DNA of 64,000 bases from Succinivibrionaceae bacterium (lineage in GTDB: Bacteria; Pseudomonadota; Gammaproteobacteria; Enterobacterales; Succinivibrionaceae). Shown here piece after piece: positions 54,490-63,108 of this stretch (positions within the stretch are counted from its first letter, which is position 1; the number at the start of each line of letters is the position of its first letter). The position numbers and the translations under genes were made by a program. Under the pieces are notes generated by a model that had not been told where the DNA came from, searched no databases, and saw only the letters and a program-made list of their open reading frames with translations. The DNA lies in NCBI GenBank assembly GCA_019420905.1, contig JAHZGH010000013.1:1-64000 (forward strand), in the 5' to 3' direction.

Positions 54490-55278
54490 TTATTCCCCCT
54501 TGCTCAAATTCTTGAGGAACGGCTGATAGGCGTCACCTAACCAATAAGCAGCAGTATTGTTGACACCGTTAGAAGTCAAAGTTGCGCCAGAGAGAGCGTC
54601 GACCTCAAAATCCTTGCCCTCGCCAGTCTTATCGGCATTCTTAGTGATGGCAAACTTATAAGTACCTTCAGCATCATTGATCTTCTTATCAACCCAGAAG
54701 GCTTGCCAACGCGGATTGTCGATCTCACCACCTAAGCCCGGAGTTTCACCGTGAGAATAGAAGGTTACAGCCTTAATAGTATTGCCATCTTTAGGATCAA
54801 TAGCAATATAACCATAAACGGTAGACCACAGAGCCTGTCCGTAGAACGGCAGGATCACGCGCTCAACATTACCATTTTCATCCTTAGAGAAATAAACCGG
54901 CATGTACTTAGAATGAGTACGAATACCTGCACGGTCATGATCTTTTGCGATAGCAACAGAAGTTTCAGGTTTCTTTGCTAAAGAAGCAAAGTTGTAACCG
55001 TCAATTTCAGAGGCAGCAACTGCATCATCAGCTAAAACACCTGCATCAACATCTAACAAATGGGCTTCAATGTACTTTTTATAAGTAGCGGCTACAGATC
55101 CTTCAATCTCATGGCCAGAAACTTTTAAAATACTGACCTGACGATCGTTAGCAATAGCAGCAGCCTTGAACGGATCAAGGGCAACGACAGCACTTGAAAC
55201 CAGCACAGAACATACTAAGCAGAACGAGATAATAATGACGAACGTACCTAGTACGGAGTCTTTATTCAGCTTTAGCAC
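54490..55278 (-). CDS. nqrC: Na+-NQR subunit C
   Basis: Periplasmic flavoprotein subunit with one N-terminal membrane anchor (about residues 10-32). The covalent FMN site is the threonine of DALSGATLTSNGV (about 229-241), matching the S(T)GAT consensus used by ApbE. The GTG at 55278 is preferred because AGGAG lies eight bases upstream; the longest frame begins with a TTG too close to that Shine-Dalgarno. It overlaps the end of nqrB by 17 bases. Confidence 0.96.
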   Translation of the reverse strand: MLKLNKDSVLGTFVIIISFCLVCSVLVSSAVVALDPFKAAAIANDRQVSILKVSGHEIEGSVAATYKKYIEAHLLDVDAGVLADDAVAASEIDGYNFASLAKKPETSVAIAKDHDRAGIRTHSKYMPVYFSKDENGNVERVILPFYGQALWSTVYGYIAIDPKDGNTIKAVTFYSHGETPGLGGEIDNPRWQAFWVDKKINDAEGTYKFAITKNADKTGEGKDFEVDALSGATLTSNGVNNTAAYWLGDAYQPFLKNLSKGE

Positions 55279-56515
55279 GGGCAAGTCTCCTCTTGATATT
55301 ACGCTGTGCGCTCAGGTAGTCAAATAACGGAGCCCAGCAGTTTGCAAACAGAATAGCCAACATCATGCCCTCAGGATAAGCCGGGTTGACGGTACGAATA
55401 AGAATTACCATACAGCCGATCAAGATACCGAAAGCCCATTTACCGTTATTAGTAAAGGAACTGGAGACTGGATCAGTTGCCATAAATACAGTACCGAAAG
55501 CAAAGCCACCTAAAACAATGTGCCAAGTAAACGGCATAGAGAACATCATATTAGTTTCAGAACCAATGAGGTTGAATAAGCTAGAGGTGAGTAAAGCACC
55601 AACTAAAATAGCAACCATGATGCGCCAAGAAGCAATACCGCAAGCTAAGATGATAGCAGCACCAACGATGATCATTAAGGTAGAGCCTTCACCAATGGAA
55701 CCTGGAATGTTACCTAAGAAAGCATCCATCCAGCCAATGGCTTCACCCTGAACATTGACTAATGCCTCTCTGCCGCCTTCAGCCCACTGAGCTAACGGGG
55801 TAGCTCCTGAGAAACCATCAACCGGAATCCAGCAATTAGTACCTGAAATTGATGCAGGATAGGCGAAGAATAAAAAGGCACGGCCAGCTAAAGCAGGGTT
55901 AATGAAGTTACGGCCAGTACCACCAAACATCTCCTTGCCAATAACAACACCGAAGCTGATGCCTAAAGCAGCCTGCCATAAAGGCATTGTCGGCGGAACA
56001 ATTAAGGCAAAAAGAATGGAGGTTACAAAGAAGCCTTCGTTAATCTCATGCTTACGTACTAAGCAGAATAAAACTTCCCAGAAAGCACCTACGGCAAAAA
56101 CAACAATGTAAATCGGCAGGAAATAAACTGCACCAATTACCATCTTGCTATAGAAGCCTGCATCAGCACCTAAGCTTGCACCAAAAATCTGCGCAATTGC
56201 GTAGTGATAATCAGCGCTAAAAAGTGCATATGATGCATTCGCAATATCTTCAGCATTAGCTAAAGTAGCAATAGCATTAACGGTTTGGTTACCAACATTA
56301 TACCAGCCCCAGAACATTGCTGGGAAAACGGCAATCCACACTAAAATCATGATGCGCTTTAAATCAGTAAAGTCGCGAACATGAGTTCTTCCGGTGGTTA
56401 CTCTGCCAGAACTGTATAAGAAAGTGAAGGTTCCTTCATACAGAGGGTAGAACCAAGATAATGCGCCACCCTTTTCAAACAGCAGAGAGAATTTCTTTAG
56501 AATGTCTAATAACAC
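55262..56515 (-). CDS. nqrB: Na+-NQR subunit B
   Basis: Large membrane subunit (417 residues, about ten transmembrane segments) that forms part of the Na+ pathway. It carries covalent FMN at the threonine of DGFSGATPLAQW (about residues 229-240) and also contributes to riboflavin and quinone binding in the family. GKEMFGGTGRNFINPALAGRAF (first part) and MATDPVSSSFTNNGKW are other family blocks. It starts with GTG; GGAGGG lies nine bases upstream, at the end of nqrA. Confidence 0.97.
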   Translation of the reverse strand: MLLDILKKFSLLFEKGGALSWFYPLYEGTFTFLYSSGRVTTGRTHVRDFTDLKRIMILVWIAVFPAMFWGWYNVGNQTVNAIATLANAEDIANASYALFSADYHYAIAQIFGASLGADAGFYSKMVIGAVYFLPIYIVVFAVGAFWEVLFCLVRKHEINEGFFVTSILFALIVPPTMPLWQAALGISFGVVIGKEMFGGTGRNFINPALAGRAFLFFAYPASISGTNCWIPVDGFSGATPLAQWAEGGREALVNVQGEAIGWMDAFLGNIPGSIGEGSTLMIIVGAAIILACGIASWRIMVAILVGALLTSSLFNLIGSETNMMFSMPFTWHIVLGGFAFGTVFMATDPVSSSFTNNGKWAFGILIGCMVILIRTVNPAYPEGMMLAILFANCWAPLFDYLSAQRNIKRRLARAKAE

Positions 56516-56520
56516 TTTAA

Positions 56521-57879
56521 TTAACCCTCCACTTCAATCTTAGTCAAGCTTCTGCGAAGCAAAGGACCGTAATCGTTCTTGCCTGGACATACATAAGTAC
56601 AAAGAGCAATATCTTCTTCAGATAACTCTAAGATGCCTAAAAGCTTGGCCTGATCGACATCGTTGATATCAATGGCACGAATCAACATTGTTGCCTCAAC
56701 ATCAAACGGCATAACCTTCTCAAAAACACCAATTGGCATAATAGGACGAGGTCCGCCATTTAAGGAGGTATTGAAAATGTAATGTGCAGGCTTGATGAAA
56801 CCTGAAACAAAAGCGCGAGTAGCAGAATGGCGATTTAAGCCTAAACCCATCCAGTTCTTTAAGAAGAACTCATTCTGATTACCCTCTTCAATGAGAGCAA
56901 TACCCTGATGATAACGGCCTAAATAAGCAAACGGACCTTCTACAAGATTACCCCAAAGTACAGTACCGGAAATAATGCGTACTCCATTACTGCTCTTCTT
57001 GATCTCATTATCGTTTACAAGCTCCATAACAGATGCACCCTGTACGGTAGCAACTAAACGAGGGTTAGCAGCACAAGGACCTGCTAAAGAGACTACTCTA
57101 CGGTTGTAATATTCACCATCAACAAATAAGTGACCAATAGCGATTACATCCTGATAGCCAATATGCCATACAGTCTTTGTCTCGTTTACTGGATCTAAAG
57201 TATGGATGTGAACACCAGCTAAACCAGCCGGATGCGGTCCCATGAAGACTTCTTCTTGAACATTATCAATAGAGCAAGAAGGTAAAGACTTCTCATCCTT
57301 ACATACATAAACCTTAAAATCACCAATACGGCTAATAACTCTGATACCATTAATAAAAGCGTCAGAATCATTATCAATAATGACCTTAGGGTCAGCTGCC
57401 AAAGGATTGGTATCCATAGCAGTAATAAAGATAGAATGCGGTAAGCTACCGATCTGAGGCACCTTGTCAAAAGGACGAGTACGGAAAGCAGTCCACATAC
57501 CAGACTCAACCAACTCATCAATAACATCCTTTGAAGAAAGCTCCAAGAGCTTCTCAGGGGCGGTCTTTTTAAAGGCTACGCTCTCACCGTTATTATCTAC
57601 TTCAATGACCAATGACTGGAAAGCACGACGAGCACCTCTGTTGATAGCAACAACTTTGCCAGCCACAGGGGCAGTGAAACGTGTTCCAGGATTTTTCTTA
57701 TCTTCGAATAGAACCTGACCTTTCTTGACCTGGTCACCGGGTTCTACAGCCATCGACGGACGTAAACCGATGTAATCACTTGCAAGTAATGCAACGTGCT
57801 TTACCATCGGACTGTCGCTGATCGACTGCACCGGCTTGCCGTCAATAGGCAGATCCAATCCTTTTTTGATGTTAATCAT
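56521..57879 (-). CDS. nqrA: Na+-NQR subunit A
   Basis: Cytoplasm-facing subunit without a membrane segment, important for quinone binding. The ATG at 57879 gives 452 residues beginning MINIKKGLDLPIDGKP, aligning with Vibrio MITIKKGLDLPIAG. Other matching blocks are VLFEDKKNPGTRFTAPVAGKV, ESGMWTAFRTRPFDKVP, GPHPAGLAGVHIH and VCPGKNDYGPLLR. The longer frame begins at a TTG four codons upstream, inside the ribosome binding region. It is the first gene of the operon. Confidence 0.97.
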   Translation of the reverse strand: MINIKKGLDLPIDGKPVQSISDSPMVKHVALLASDYIGLRPSMAVEPGDQVKKGQVLFEDKKNPGTRFTAPVAGKVVAINRGARRAFQSLVIEVDNNGESVAFKKTAPEKLLELSSKDVIDELVESGMWTAFRTRPFDKVPQIGSLPHSIFITAMDTNPLAADPKVIIDNDSDAFINGIRVISRIGDFKVYVCKDEKSLPSCSIDNVQEEVFMGPHPAGLAGVHIHTLDPVNETKTVWHIGYQDVIAIGHLFVDGEYYNRRVVSLAGPCAANPRLVATVQGASVMELVNDNEIKKSSNGVRIISGTVLWGNLVEGPFAYLGRYHQGIALIEEGNQNEFFLKNWMGLGLNRHSATRAFVSGFIKPAHYIFNTSLNGGPRPIMPIGVFEKVMPFDVEATMLIRAIDINDVDQAKLLGILELSEEDIALCTYVCPGKNDYGPLLRRSLTKIEVEG

Positions 57880-58016
57880 AGACGGTTCCAACTATAAACA
57901 TAAGGGGGATTACTCCACCGATCGACCTGTTTTCGTTCACCCTAAGGATAAAAGCTTTCATAAAAAAAGGCCGATCCTCTGATGGGACAGACAGGTGTAC
58001 CCGATAAATTTTACCA
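57880..58016 (-). promoter_or_regulatory. nqr promoter and structured leader
   Basis: On the minus strand an extended -10, TGGTAAAAT (58008-58016), starts transcription near 58002, leaving a leader of about 120 bases. The leader can form GGGUACA/UGUCCC just after the start, a weak AGAGG/CCUUU hairpin followed by U7, and a competing 8-bp helix GAUCGGCC/GGUCGAUC that uses the same bases. The first loop (CCUGU) also complements ACAGG further down. This layout suggests attenuation or a riboswitch; no known class was recognised. Confidence 0.45.
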
Positions 58017-58225
58017 TAAATCGTCTTAAAATCGTCTATGAAAAGTAAATGTTTAGATCTGTATCTAAAATATTAGACGTGTATTTGTAATTAAAACGCA
58101 AAGGTTTTGTCAGATTTTGCTTTGAATAAGGCTTATAAATCGCAAAGTTTCGCAAACGATTACAAAAACATAAAATCAAACCGAAAAAAGACGAAAAAAG
58201 TTTTTTTTTAAATTATGATCTAAAT
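58017..58225. other. Gap between ampG end and nqr leader
   Basis: AT-rich spacer; with the leader it makes a gene-free stretch of about 345 bases. It contains A-tracts (CCGAAAAAAGACGAAAAAAG and a run of nine T around 58180-58210) that may act as an upstream element for the nqr promoter or as a weak end for ampG. No gene seen. Confidence 0.4.
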
Positions 58226-59467
58226 CTAATTTTTCTTCCATGGAGCAACGTAGTGCAAAATGAATAAACCAGGAAAAGCAAGTAAAGTACAAATAATAAA
58301 AAACTGCTCCCAGCCTACAGCTTCAACTATAAAACCTGTAGTAGCATTGCAAAAAGTTCTAGGAATAGCACTTAGTGAAGTTAATAAAGCAAATTGAAGA
58401 GCTGTAAAACGAGGATTCGTTGATATGGCTATAAAAGAAACAAAAGCTGCTGTACCTAAGCCAACACCTAAATATTCTCCTAAAAGCACCATAGAAAACA
58501 GCCATACTGATGGTGTAGCATTAGTTCCTACATGAGCTAAAAGCACAAATCCAGCAATAGTTATCATTTGTACTAGACCAAACAGCCACAAGGCTTTATT
58601 GATGCCTATTTTAGTCATAATGATGCCGCCTAAAAGAGAGCCTATAAGCGTAGACCACAGACCAATATTTTTAGCAACGACTCCTATAGTAGTCAAATCA
58701 TAACCAAGATCTATATAAAAAGGCGTAGCTAAAGCTGTTGCCATAGAATCGCCTAATTTATAAAAGAAAACAAATAATAAAATAAGCAATGCGTGTTTTA
58801 TTCCACGTCTTTCAATAAATTCTAAAAAAGGAAGAACTGTAGCCTGATACAATGTTCGAGGAGCATTCTCAGCCTGTTTTTCTTTAAGAAATAAGCAGAC
58901 TATTAATCCTGGCAACAGACACAAAGATGTAAAGATAAAAACTCCCTTCCAAGATAAAATTCCATCAGCTAAAATTAAAGACAAGCCCCCTGGAATTAAG
59001 CCTGATAAACGGTAGGCATTTACAAATAATGAATTTCCCAGCCCCAGCTGAAATTCATCTAAAATTTCACGTCTAAAAGCATCTATAGCAACATCAAAAG
59101 TTGCTGATAAAAAAGATATCAGTGCGGCTAATCCAGCAATCAGGTAAATATTTTTTTGGGGGTCAAAAAATCCGAAAGCCCCTATAATTACTACAAGAAA
59201 AGCTTGTGTAAACAGCATCCATCCTTTACGCCTAGGCAAAGAAAAAATGCGGTAGCGATCTAATAGCGGGGCCCAAAGAAATTTCCACGTATAAGGGAAC
59301 ATCACTATCGACATAAATCCGATAGTAGCCAAATCCAATCCTTCGCTACGAAGCCAGGCTGACAATAAGCTTAAAAGGACATATAACGGCAGGCCTGAAG
59401 AAAATCCCGCTATCACGCATATGCCCATTTTACGAGAGAAAATTTCTCCTAAGAGCTGACTCTTCAC
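58226..59467 (-). CDS. ampG: AmpG-like muropeptide permease
   Basis: Inner-membrane MFS transporter that imports GlcNAc-anhydroMurNAc peptides for peptidoglycan recycling. The 413-residue protein has twelve hydrophobic segments and AmpG hallmarks: AGFSSGLPLYV (about residues 19-29), MFPYTWKFLWAPLLDRY (about 56-72), SATFDVAIDAFRREIL and FYKLGDSMATAL. It is shorter than E. coli AmpG (491), which has two extra C-terminal helices. It starts with GTG, two bases after the yajQ stop, without a clear Shine-Dalgarno, so coupled translation is likely. Confidence 0.9.
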   Translation of the reverse strand: MKSQLLGEIFSRKMGICVIAGFSSGLPLYVLLSLLSAWLRSEGLDLATIGFMSIVMFPYTWKFLWAPLLDRYRIFSLPRRKGWMLFTQAFLVVIIGAFGFFDPQKNIYLIAGLAALISFLSATFDVAIDAFRREILDEFQLGLGNSLFVNAYRLSGLIPGGLSLILADGILSWKGVFIFTSLCLLPGLIVCLFLKEKQAENAPRTLYQATVLPFLEFIERRGIKHALLILLFVFFYKLGDSMATALATPFYIDLGYDLTTIGVVAKNIGLWSTLIGSLLGGIIMTKIGINKALWLFGLVQMITIAGFVLLAHVGTNATPSVWLFSMVLLGEYLGVGLGTAAFVSFIAISTNPRFTALQFALLTSLSAIPRTFCNATTGFIVEAVGWEQFFIICTLLAFPGLFILHYVAPWKKN

Positions 59468-59469
59468 AC

Positions 59470-59958
59470 TTAATCGCGAAAATTCTCAAACTGAACAGGC
59501 TGTTCAAGCTTGGAACTGCGAACAAACGCAATACAAGCTTGCAGATCGTCTTTCTTCTTGCCGCTCACACGTATGATATCTCCATTGATTTTGGCATCTA
59601 CTTTCAAAGAGGCATCCTTAATCAGCTTAACGATCTTACGGCCTAAATCCTTATCAATTCCGTCTTTAAATGTAACAGTTTGAATGGATCTCTTTCCTGA
59701 GCGAGTAATTTCTCCAAAAACAGCATAAGTAGCCTCTATTCCTCGCTTGATAAGTTTCTGTCTTAAAATATCATTCATCTGTTGAATCTGAAATTCTTCT
59801 GGGGCTTCAAGCTTTACACTGTTGTCAGCTTTATTAAAATTAAACGAAGCCTCTGTGCCTCTAAAGTCATAACGGGTACTCAACTCTCGAGAAGCATTAT
59901 CAACCGCATTTTGAACTTCGTCTTTTTTTAATTTTGAAACAATATCAAAAGATGGCAT
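59470..59958 (-). CDS. yajQ: YajQ family nucleotide-binding protein
   Basis: A 162-residue DUF520/UPF0234 protein with two RNP-like ferredoxin folds. It begins MPSFDIVSKLKKDEVQNAVDN (first 20 shown would match E. coli closely), with TRYDFRGTEASF (about residues 29-40) and the final KKDDLQACIAFVR. A homologue in Xanthomonas binds cyclic di-GMP, but in most bacteria the role is unclear. AGGA precedes the ATG. Confidence 0.92.
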   Translation of the reverse strand: MPSFDIVSKLKKDEVQNAVDNASRELSTRYDFRGTEASFNFNKADNSVKLEAPEEFQIQQMNDILRQKLIKRGIEATYAVFGEITRSGKRSIQTVTFKDGIDKDLGRKIVKLIKDASLKVDAKINGDIIRVSGKKKDDLQACIAFVRSSKLEQPVQFENFRD

Positions 59959-60112
59959 AAATATATCCTAAAATAAAAACCTTTTTATCCTTCAGTAAAG
60001 CGTAATGATTATCACTAATCATGCCATGAATTTTTACTTTAATAAACAGTTTAGAATTTTGTTGCTAAGCTCTTGCAAAAAGATTACTGTTTAAGCTTTT
60101 ACCATAATTTCT

Positions 60113-61966
60113 CTAAATTAAAGACTTGATAAAGGATTCTATTCCCTCTGCATCTAATTCCAAATCATGCAAAATTCCCCTACGAGAATCTTCCATAATA
60201 AATCTGTCCGGAATTCCTTTGCAAAATACAGTTGCATTTAACCTAGAAGAAATAACTAAATGAGCAATAGCTTCTCCTATACCGCCTTCAATAGCCCCTT
60301 CTTCGATTGAAACTAAGTAATCATGGCTCTCAGCTAAAGAACGCACTAAAGCCTCATCTAAAGGTTTAACAAAGCGCATATCAATCAAAGAGATATCATA
60401 TTTTTCACATAAGTCCATATATTCATACAATAAAGGACCAAATACACACAGAGCTATCTTATTACCTTTGCGGATAATGCGGCCTTTGCCTATCTCTAAA
60501 GACTGTCCTTCTTTATAAGGATCAATATCAGAAATAGCGTTAGTTCTAGCAAAACGCACAACAGCCGGATGCTTATAAGAATAAGCGCAATCAAGCATAC
60601 GCCACATTTCATCTGCACTCGCTGGCGTCATAATAACAATATTGGGAACAGTTCTTAAAAAGCAAAGATCATATGCTCCTTGATGGGTAGGCCCATCAGG
60701 GCCTACTATACCGCCGCGATCTACAGCTAAAACTATAGGTAAATCCTGAATTGCAAAATCATGGATTACGCCATCGTAAGCTCTCTGCAAAAAAGATGAA
60801 TAAATATTTACTACAGGACGTAACCCTCCTGCAGCTAATCCCGAAGCAAAAATCATTGCATGCTGTTCAGCAATTCCTACATCAAAAAATCTATCTGGAA
60901 ATTGCTTTGCAAAATCGCTCATACCAGAGCCCACACGCATAGCGGGAGTTATGGCTACTAAAGATTTTTCCTTATGAGCCTTATCGCACAGCCAACGCCC
61001 AAAATAGGCTGAGTAAGAGCTATCAGTTGGATGAGGACTACGATCAATACCAAATTCTGGATTAAATACCGGCACGCCATGATAACTTATAGGATCCTCT
61101 TCGGCTGGAGCATAGCCCTTTCCCTTAGTAGTAACAATATGCAAAAACTGCAAACCATCTAATTTTTCAATATTTTTTAAAATAGATACTAAGCCTTGAA
61201 CATCATTACCATCAACTGGGCCTATATAATTAAAGCCTAATTCCTCAAATAAGGTGCCAGGCATAACCATACCTTTTACATGCTCTTGCGCACGCATGGC
61301 AAAGTCATGAATTGCTGGTAACGACTTTAAAATTTTACGTCCACCTTTGATAAGTTTTGCATAATGAGGATTAGCAATTAAACGAGATAAACTTTGAGCA
61401 ATTGATCCTACATTATGAGAAATACTCATCTCGTTATCATTTAATATAACTAATAAATTGAGATCTTTTTTAGAACCAGCATTGTTTAGAGCTTCAAATG
61501 CAGCTCCACCTGATAAGGCACCATCGCCAATTACAGCAATAACATGCTTTTTCTCTTGCTTAAGTTTAGCTGCAATTGCCAATCCTAAAGCTGATCCTAT
61601 GGAAGTTGAAGCATGACCTGTACTTAAAAGATCATATTCCGTCTCGCCTCTCCAAACAAACGCATGTAAACCATTCTTTTGACGGATTGTTTTAAGCTCT
61701 TCTTTATGGCCTGTTAAAATTTTATGAGGATAAGCTTGATGTCCAACATCCCAAACAATTTCATCTTTTGGAGTATTAAAGACATAATGTAAGGCTACCG
61801 TAAGATCAACGACGGCTAACCCTGATGCTAAATGTCCTGATGTTTTACTTACGGTTTCTACTAAATACCGACGTATTTCCTGACAAACCTTAGGTAAATC
61901 TGCAATATTAAGCTTACGTAAATCCTCAGATGAGGAAATATTATCTAACAATGAAGTTTCACTCAT
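60113..61966 (-). CDS. dxs: 1-deoxy-D-xylulose-5-phosphate synthase
   Basis: TPP enzyme that condenses pyruvate and glyceraldehyde-3-phosphate, the entry to the MEP pathway. The 617-residue protein has the TPP-binding region VIGDGALSGGAAFEALNNAG (about residues 144-163), an N-terminal WDVGHQAYPHKILTG, and the central transketolase-like VDRGGIVGPDGPTHQGAYD (about 417-435). It follows ispA by 3 bases in the xseB-ispA-dxs order typical of gammaproteobacteria. Confidence 0.97.
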   Translation of the reverse strand: MSETSLLDNISSSEDLRKLNIADLPKVCQEIRRYLVETVSKTSGHLASGLAVVDLTVALHYVFNTPKDEIVWDVGHQAYPHKILTGHKEELKTIRQKNGLHAFVWRGETEYDLLSTGHASTSIGSALGLAIAAKLKQEKKHVIAVIGDGALSGGAAFEALNNAGSKKDLNLLVILNDNEMSISHNVGSIAQSLSRLIANPHYAKLIKGGRKILKSLPAIHDFAMRAQEHVKGMVMPGTLFEELGFNYIGPVDGNDVQGLVSILKNIEKLDGLQFLHIVTTKGKGYAPAEEDPISYHGVPVFNPEFGIDRSPHPTDSSYSAYFGRWLCDKAHKEKSLVAITPAMRVGSGMSDFAKQFPDRFFDVGIAEQHAMIFASGLAAGGLRPVVNIYSSFLQRAYDGVIHDFAIQDLPIVLAVDRGGIVGPDGPTHQGAYDLCFLRTVPNIVIMTPASADEMWRMLDCAYSYKHPAVVRFARTNAISDIDPYKEGQSLEIGKGRIIRKGNKIALCVFGPLLYEYMDLCEKYDISLIDMRFVKPLDEALVRSLAESHDYLVSIEEGAIEGGIGEAIAHLVISSRLNATVFCKGIPDRFIMEDSRRGILHDLELDAEGIESFIKSLI

Positions 61967-61969
61967 ATG

Positions 61970-62860
61970 TCAGTGATCTCTTGAGACAGCAAATTTGGCA
62001 AATTGAGCAAGAATTGTTGTGTCATAAGCTAAATGAGTTAAAGCATTGCAAGCTTTATCAGCACATTCTTTAGCAAAATTCTCAGCCTCTTTAAGCCCTA
62101 ATAACTTAGGATAAGTACTCTTATCTAAATTTTGATCCGCCCCCTGAGTTTTCCCCATAATCTCAGTATTGCCGATTACATCAAGTACATCATCCCAAAC
62201 TTGAAACCCTAATCCAACGCAAGAAGCATAATCATCCAAATATTTAAGCGTATGCTCATCAGCATTAGCTGCTACCGCTCCTAAAGCTACCGCAGCTTTA
62301 ATCAAAGCTCCGGTTTTTTTTGAATGCAAGAGCTTTAATTCATCTAAATTTATACTCTTATGCTCAGACTCAAGATCTATAGCTTGTCCACCACACATGC
62401 CTCTATACCCTGCGCCTTTAGCTAAGATGTGCATCAAGGTTGCTGTCTTAATAGGATCAAAGCCGCTATTAGGATCAGAAATAAATTCAAAACCTAATGA
62501 CTGCAGAGCATCTCCAGCTAGTAAAGCCGTAGTCTGACCAAATTTACAATGAACAGTCGGCTTTCCACGACGCAATTTATCATTGTCCATTTCTGGCATA
62601 TCATCATGGATAAGGGAATAAGCATGAATACATTCAATTGCAGCTGCTGCATAGTCCAAAACTTCAAGCTTTTGTCCTAGAGCAAGACCTGTTGCGTAAA
62701 CTAATAAAGGTCGTGATCGCTTACCGCCTAAAAGTAAGCCATAGCGCATAGCCTCTTTAAGTTTTAACGCATCATCATCAAATTTAGCTAGGTAAGCATC
62801 CATAAAGGACGTAACTCTATTTTGAACCAATGGAGCAAATTCTTGTAAAGATTGCATCAT
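61970..62860 (-). CDS. ispA: Farnesyl diphosphate synthase
   Basis: Adds two IPP units to DMAPP to make farnesyl diphosphate. The 296-residue trans-prenyltransferase has the first Asp-rich motif in LIHDDMPEMDNDKLRRGKPT (about residues 81-100), GGKRSRPLL (about 46-54), CGGQAIDLESE, and the second Asp-rich motif FQVWDDVLDVIG. It overlaps the xseB end by 4 bases (ATGA). Its product would be used by UppS. Confidence 0.97.
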   Translation of the reverse strand: MMQSLQEFAPLVQNRVTSFMDAYLAKFDDDALKLKEAMRYGLLLGGKRSRPLLVYATGLALGQKLEVLDYAAAAIECIHAYSLIHDDMPEMDNDKLRRGKPTVHCKFGQTTALLAGDALQSLGFEFISDPNSGFDPIKTATLMHILAKGAGYRGMCGGQAIDLESEHKSINLDELKLLHSKKTGALIKAAVALGAVAANADEHTLKYLDDYASCVGLGFQVWDDVLDVIGNTEIMGKTQGADQNLDKSTYPKLLGLKEAENFAKECADKACNALTHLAYDTTILAQFAKFAVSRDH

Positions 62861-63093
62861 TGCTCGCTCTCCTCATTGTCTGACGATGGAACCGGCATTG
62901 TTTTTGTACGTACCAGTTCCACCTTTTGCGTCATCTCATCAAGGGTTTTACGACAAGATAGCGCTAACTGCATGCCCTCAGCATAAGCGTTAATAGCTTC
63001 ATCTAAATTTAATTGACCGCTCTCAAGCTTTGAGGTTAACTCTTCGAGCTGTTTTAAACGATCCTCTAATGAGGACATGCGTTTCTTTGTCAT
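62857..63093 (-). CDS. xseB: Exodeoxyribonuclease VII small subunit
   Basis: A 78-residue helical protein that assembles on XseA to form exonuclease VII, a single-strand DNA nuclease. The conserved core LKQLEELTSKLESGQLNLDE (about residues 13-32) followed by AINAYAEGMQLALSCRKTL is diagnostic. AAGGA lies before the ATG. It is the first gene of xseB-ispA-dxs; xseA is not in the window. Confidence 0.94.
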   Translation of the reverse strand: MTKKRMSSLEDRLKQLEELTSKLESGQLNLDEAINAYAEGMQLALSCRKTLDEMTQKVELVRTKTMPVPSSDNEESEQ

Positions 63094-63108
63094 ATTATTC
63101 CTTCTAAA

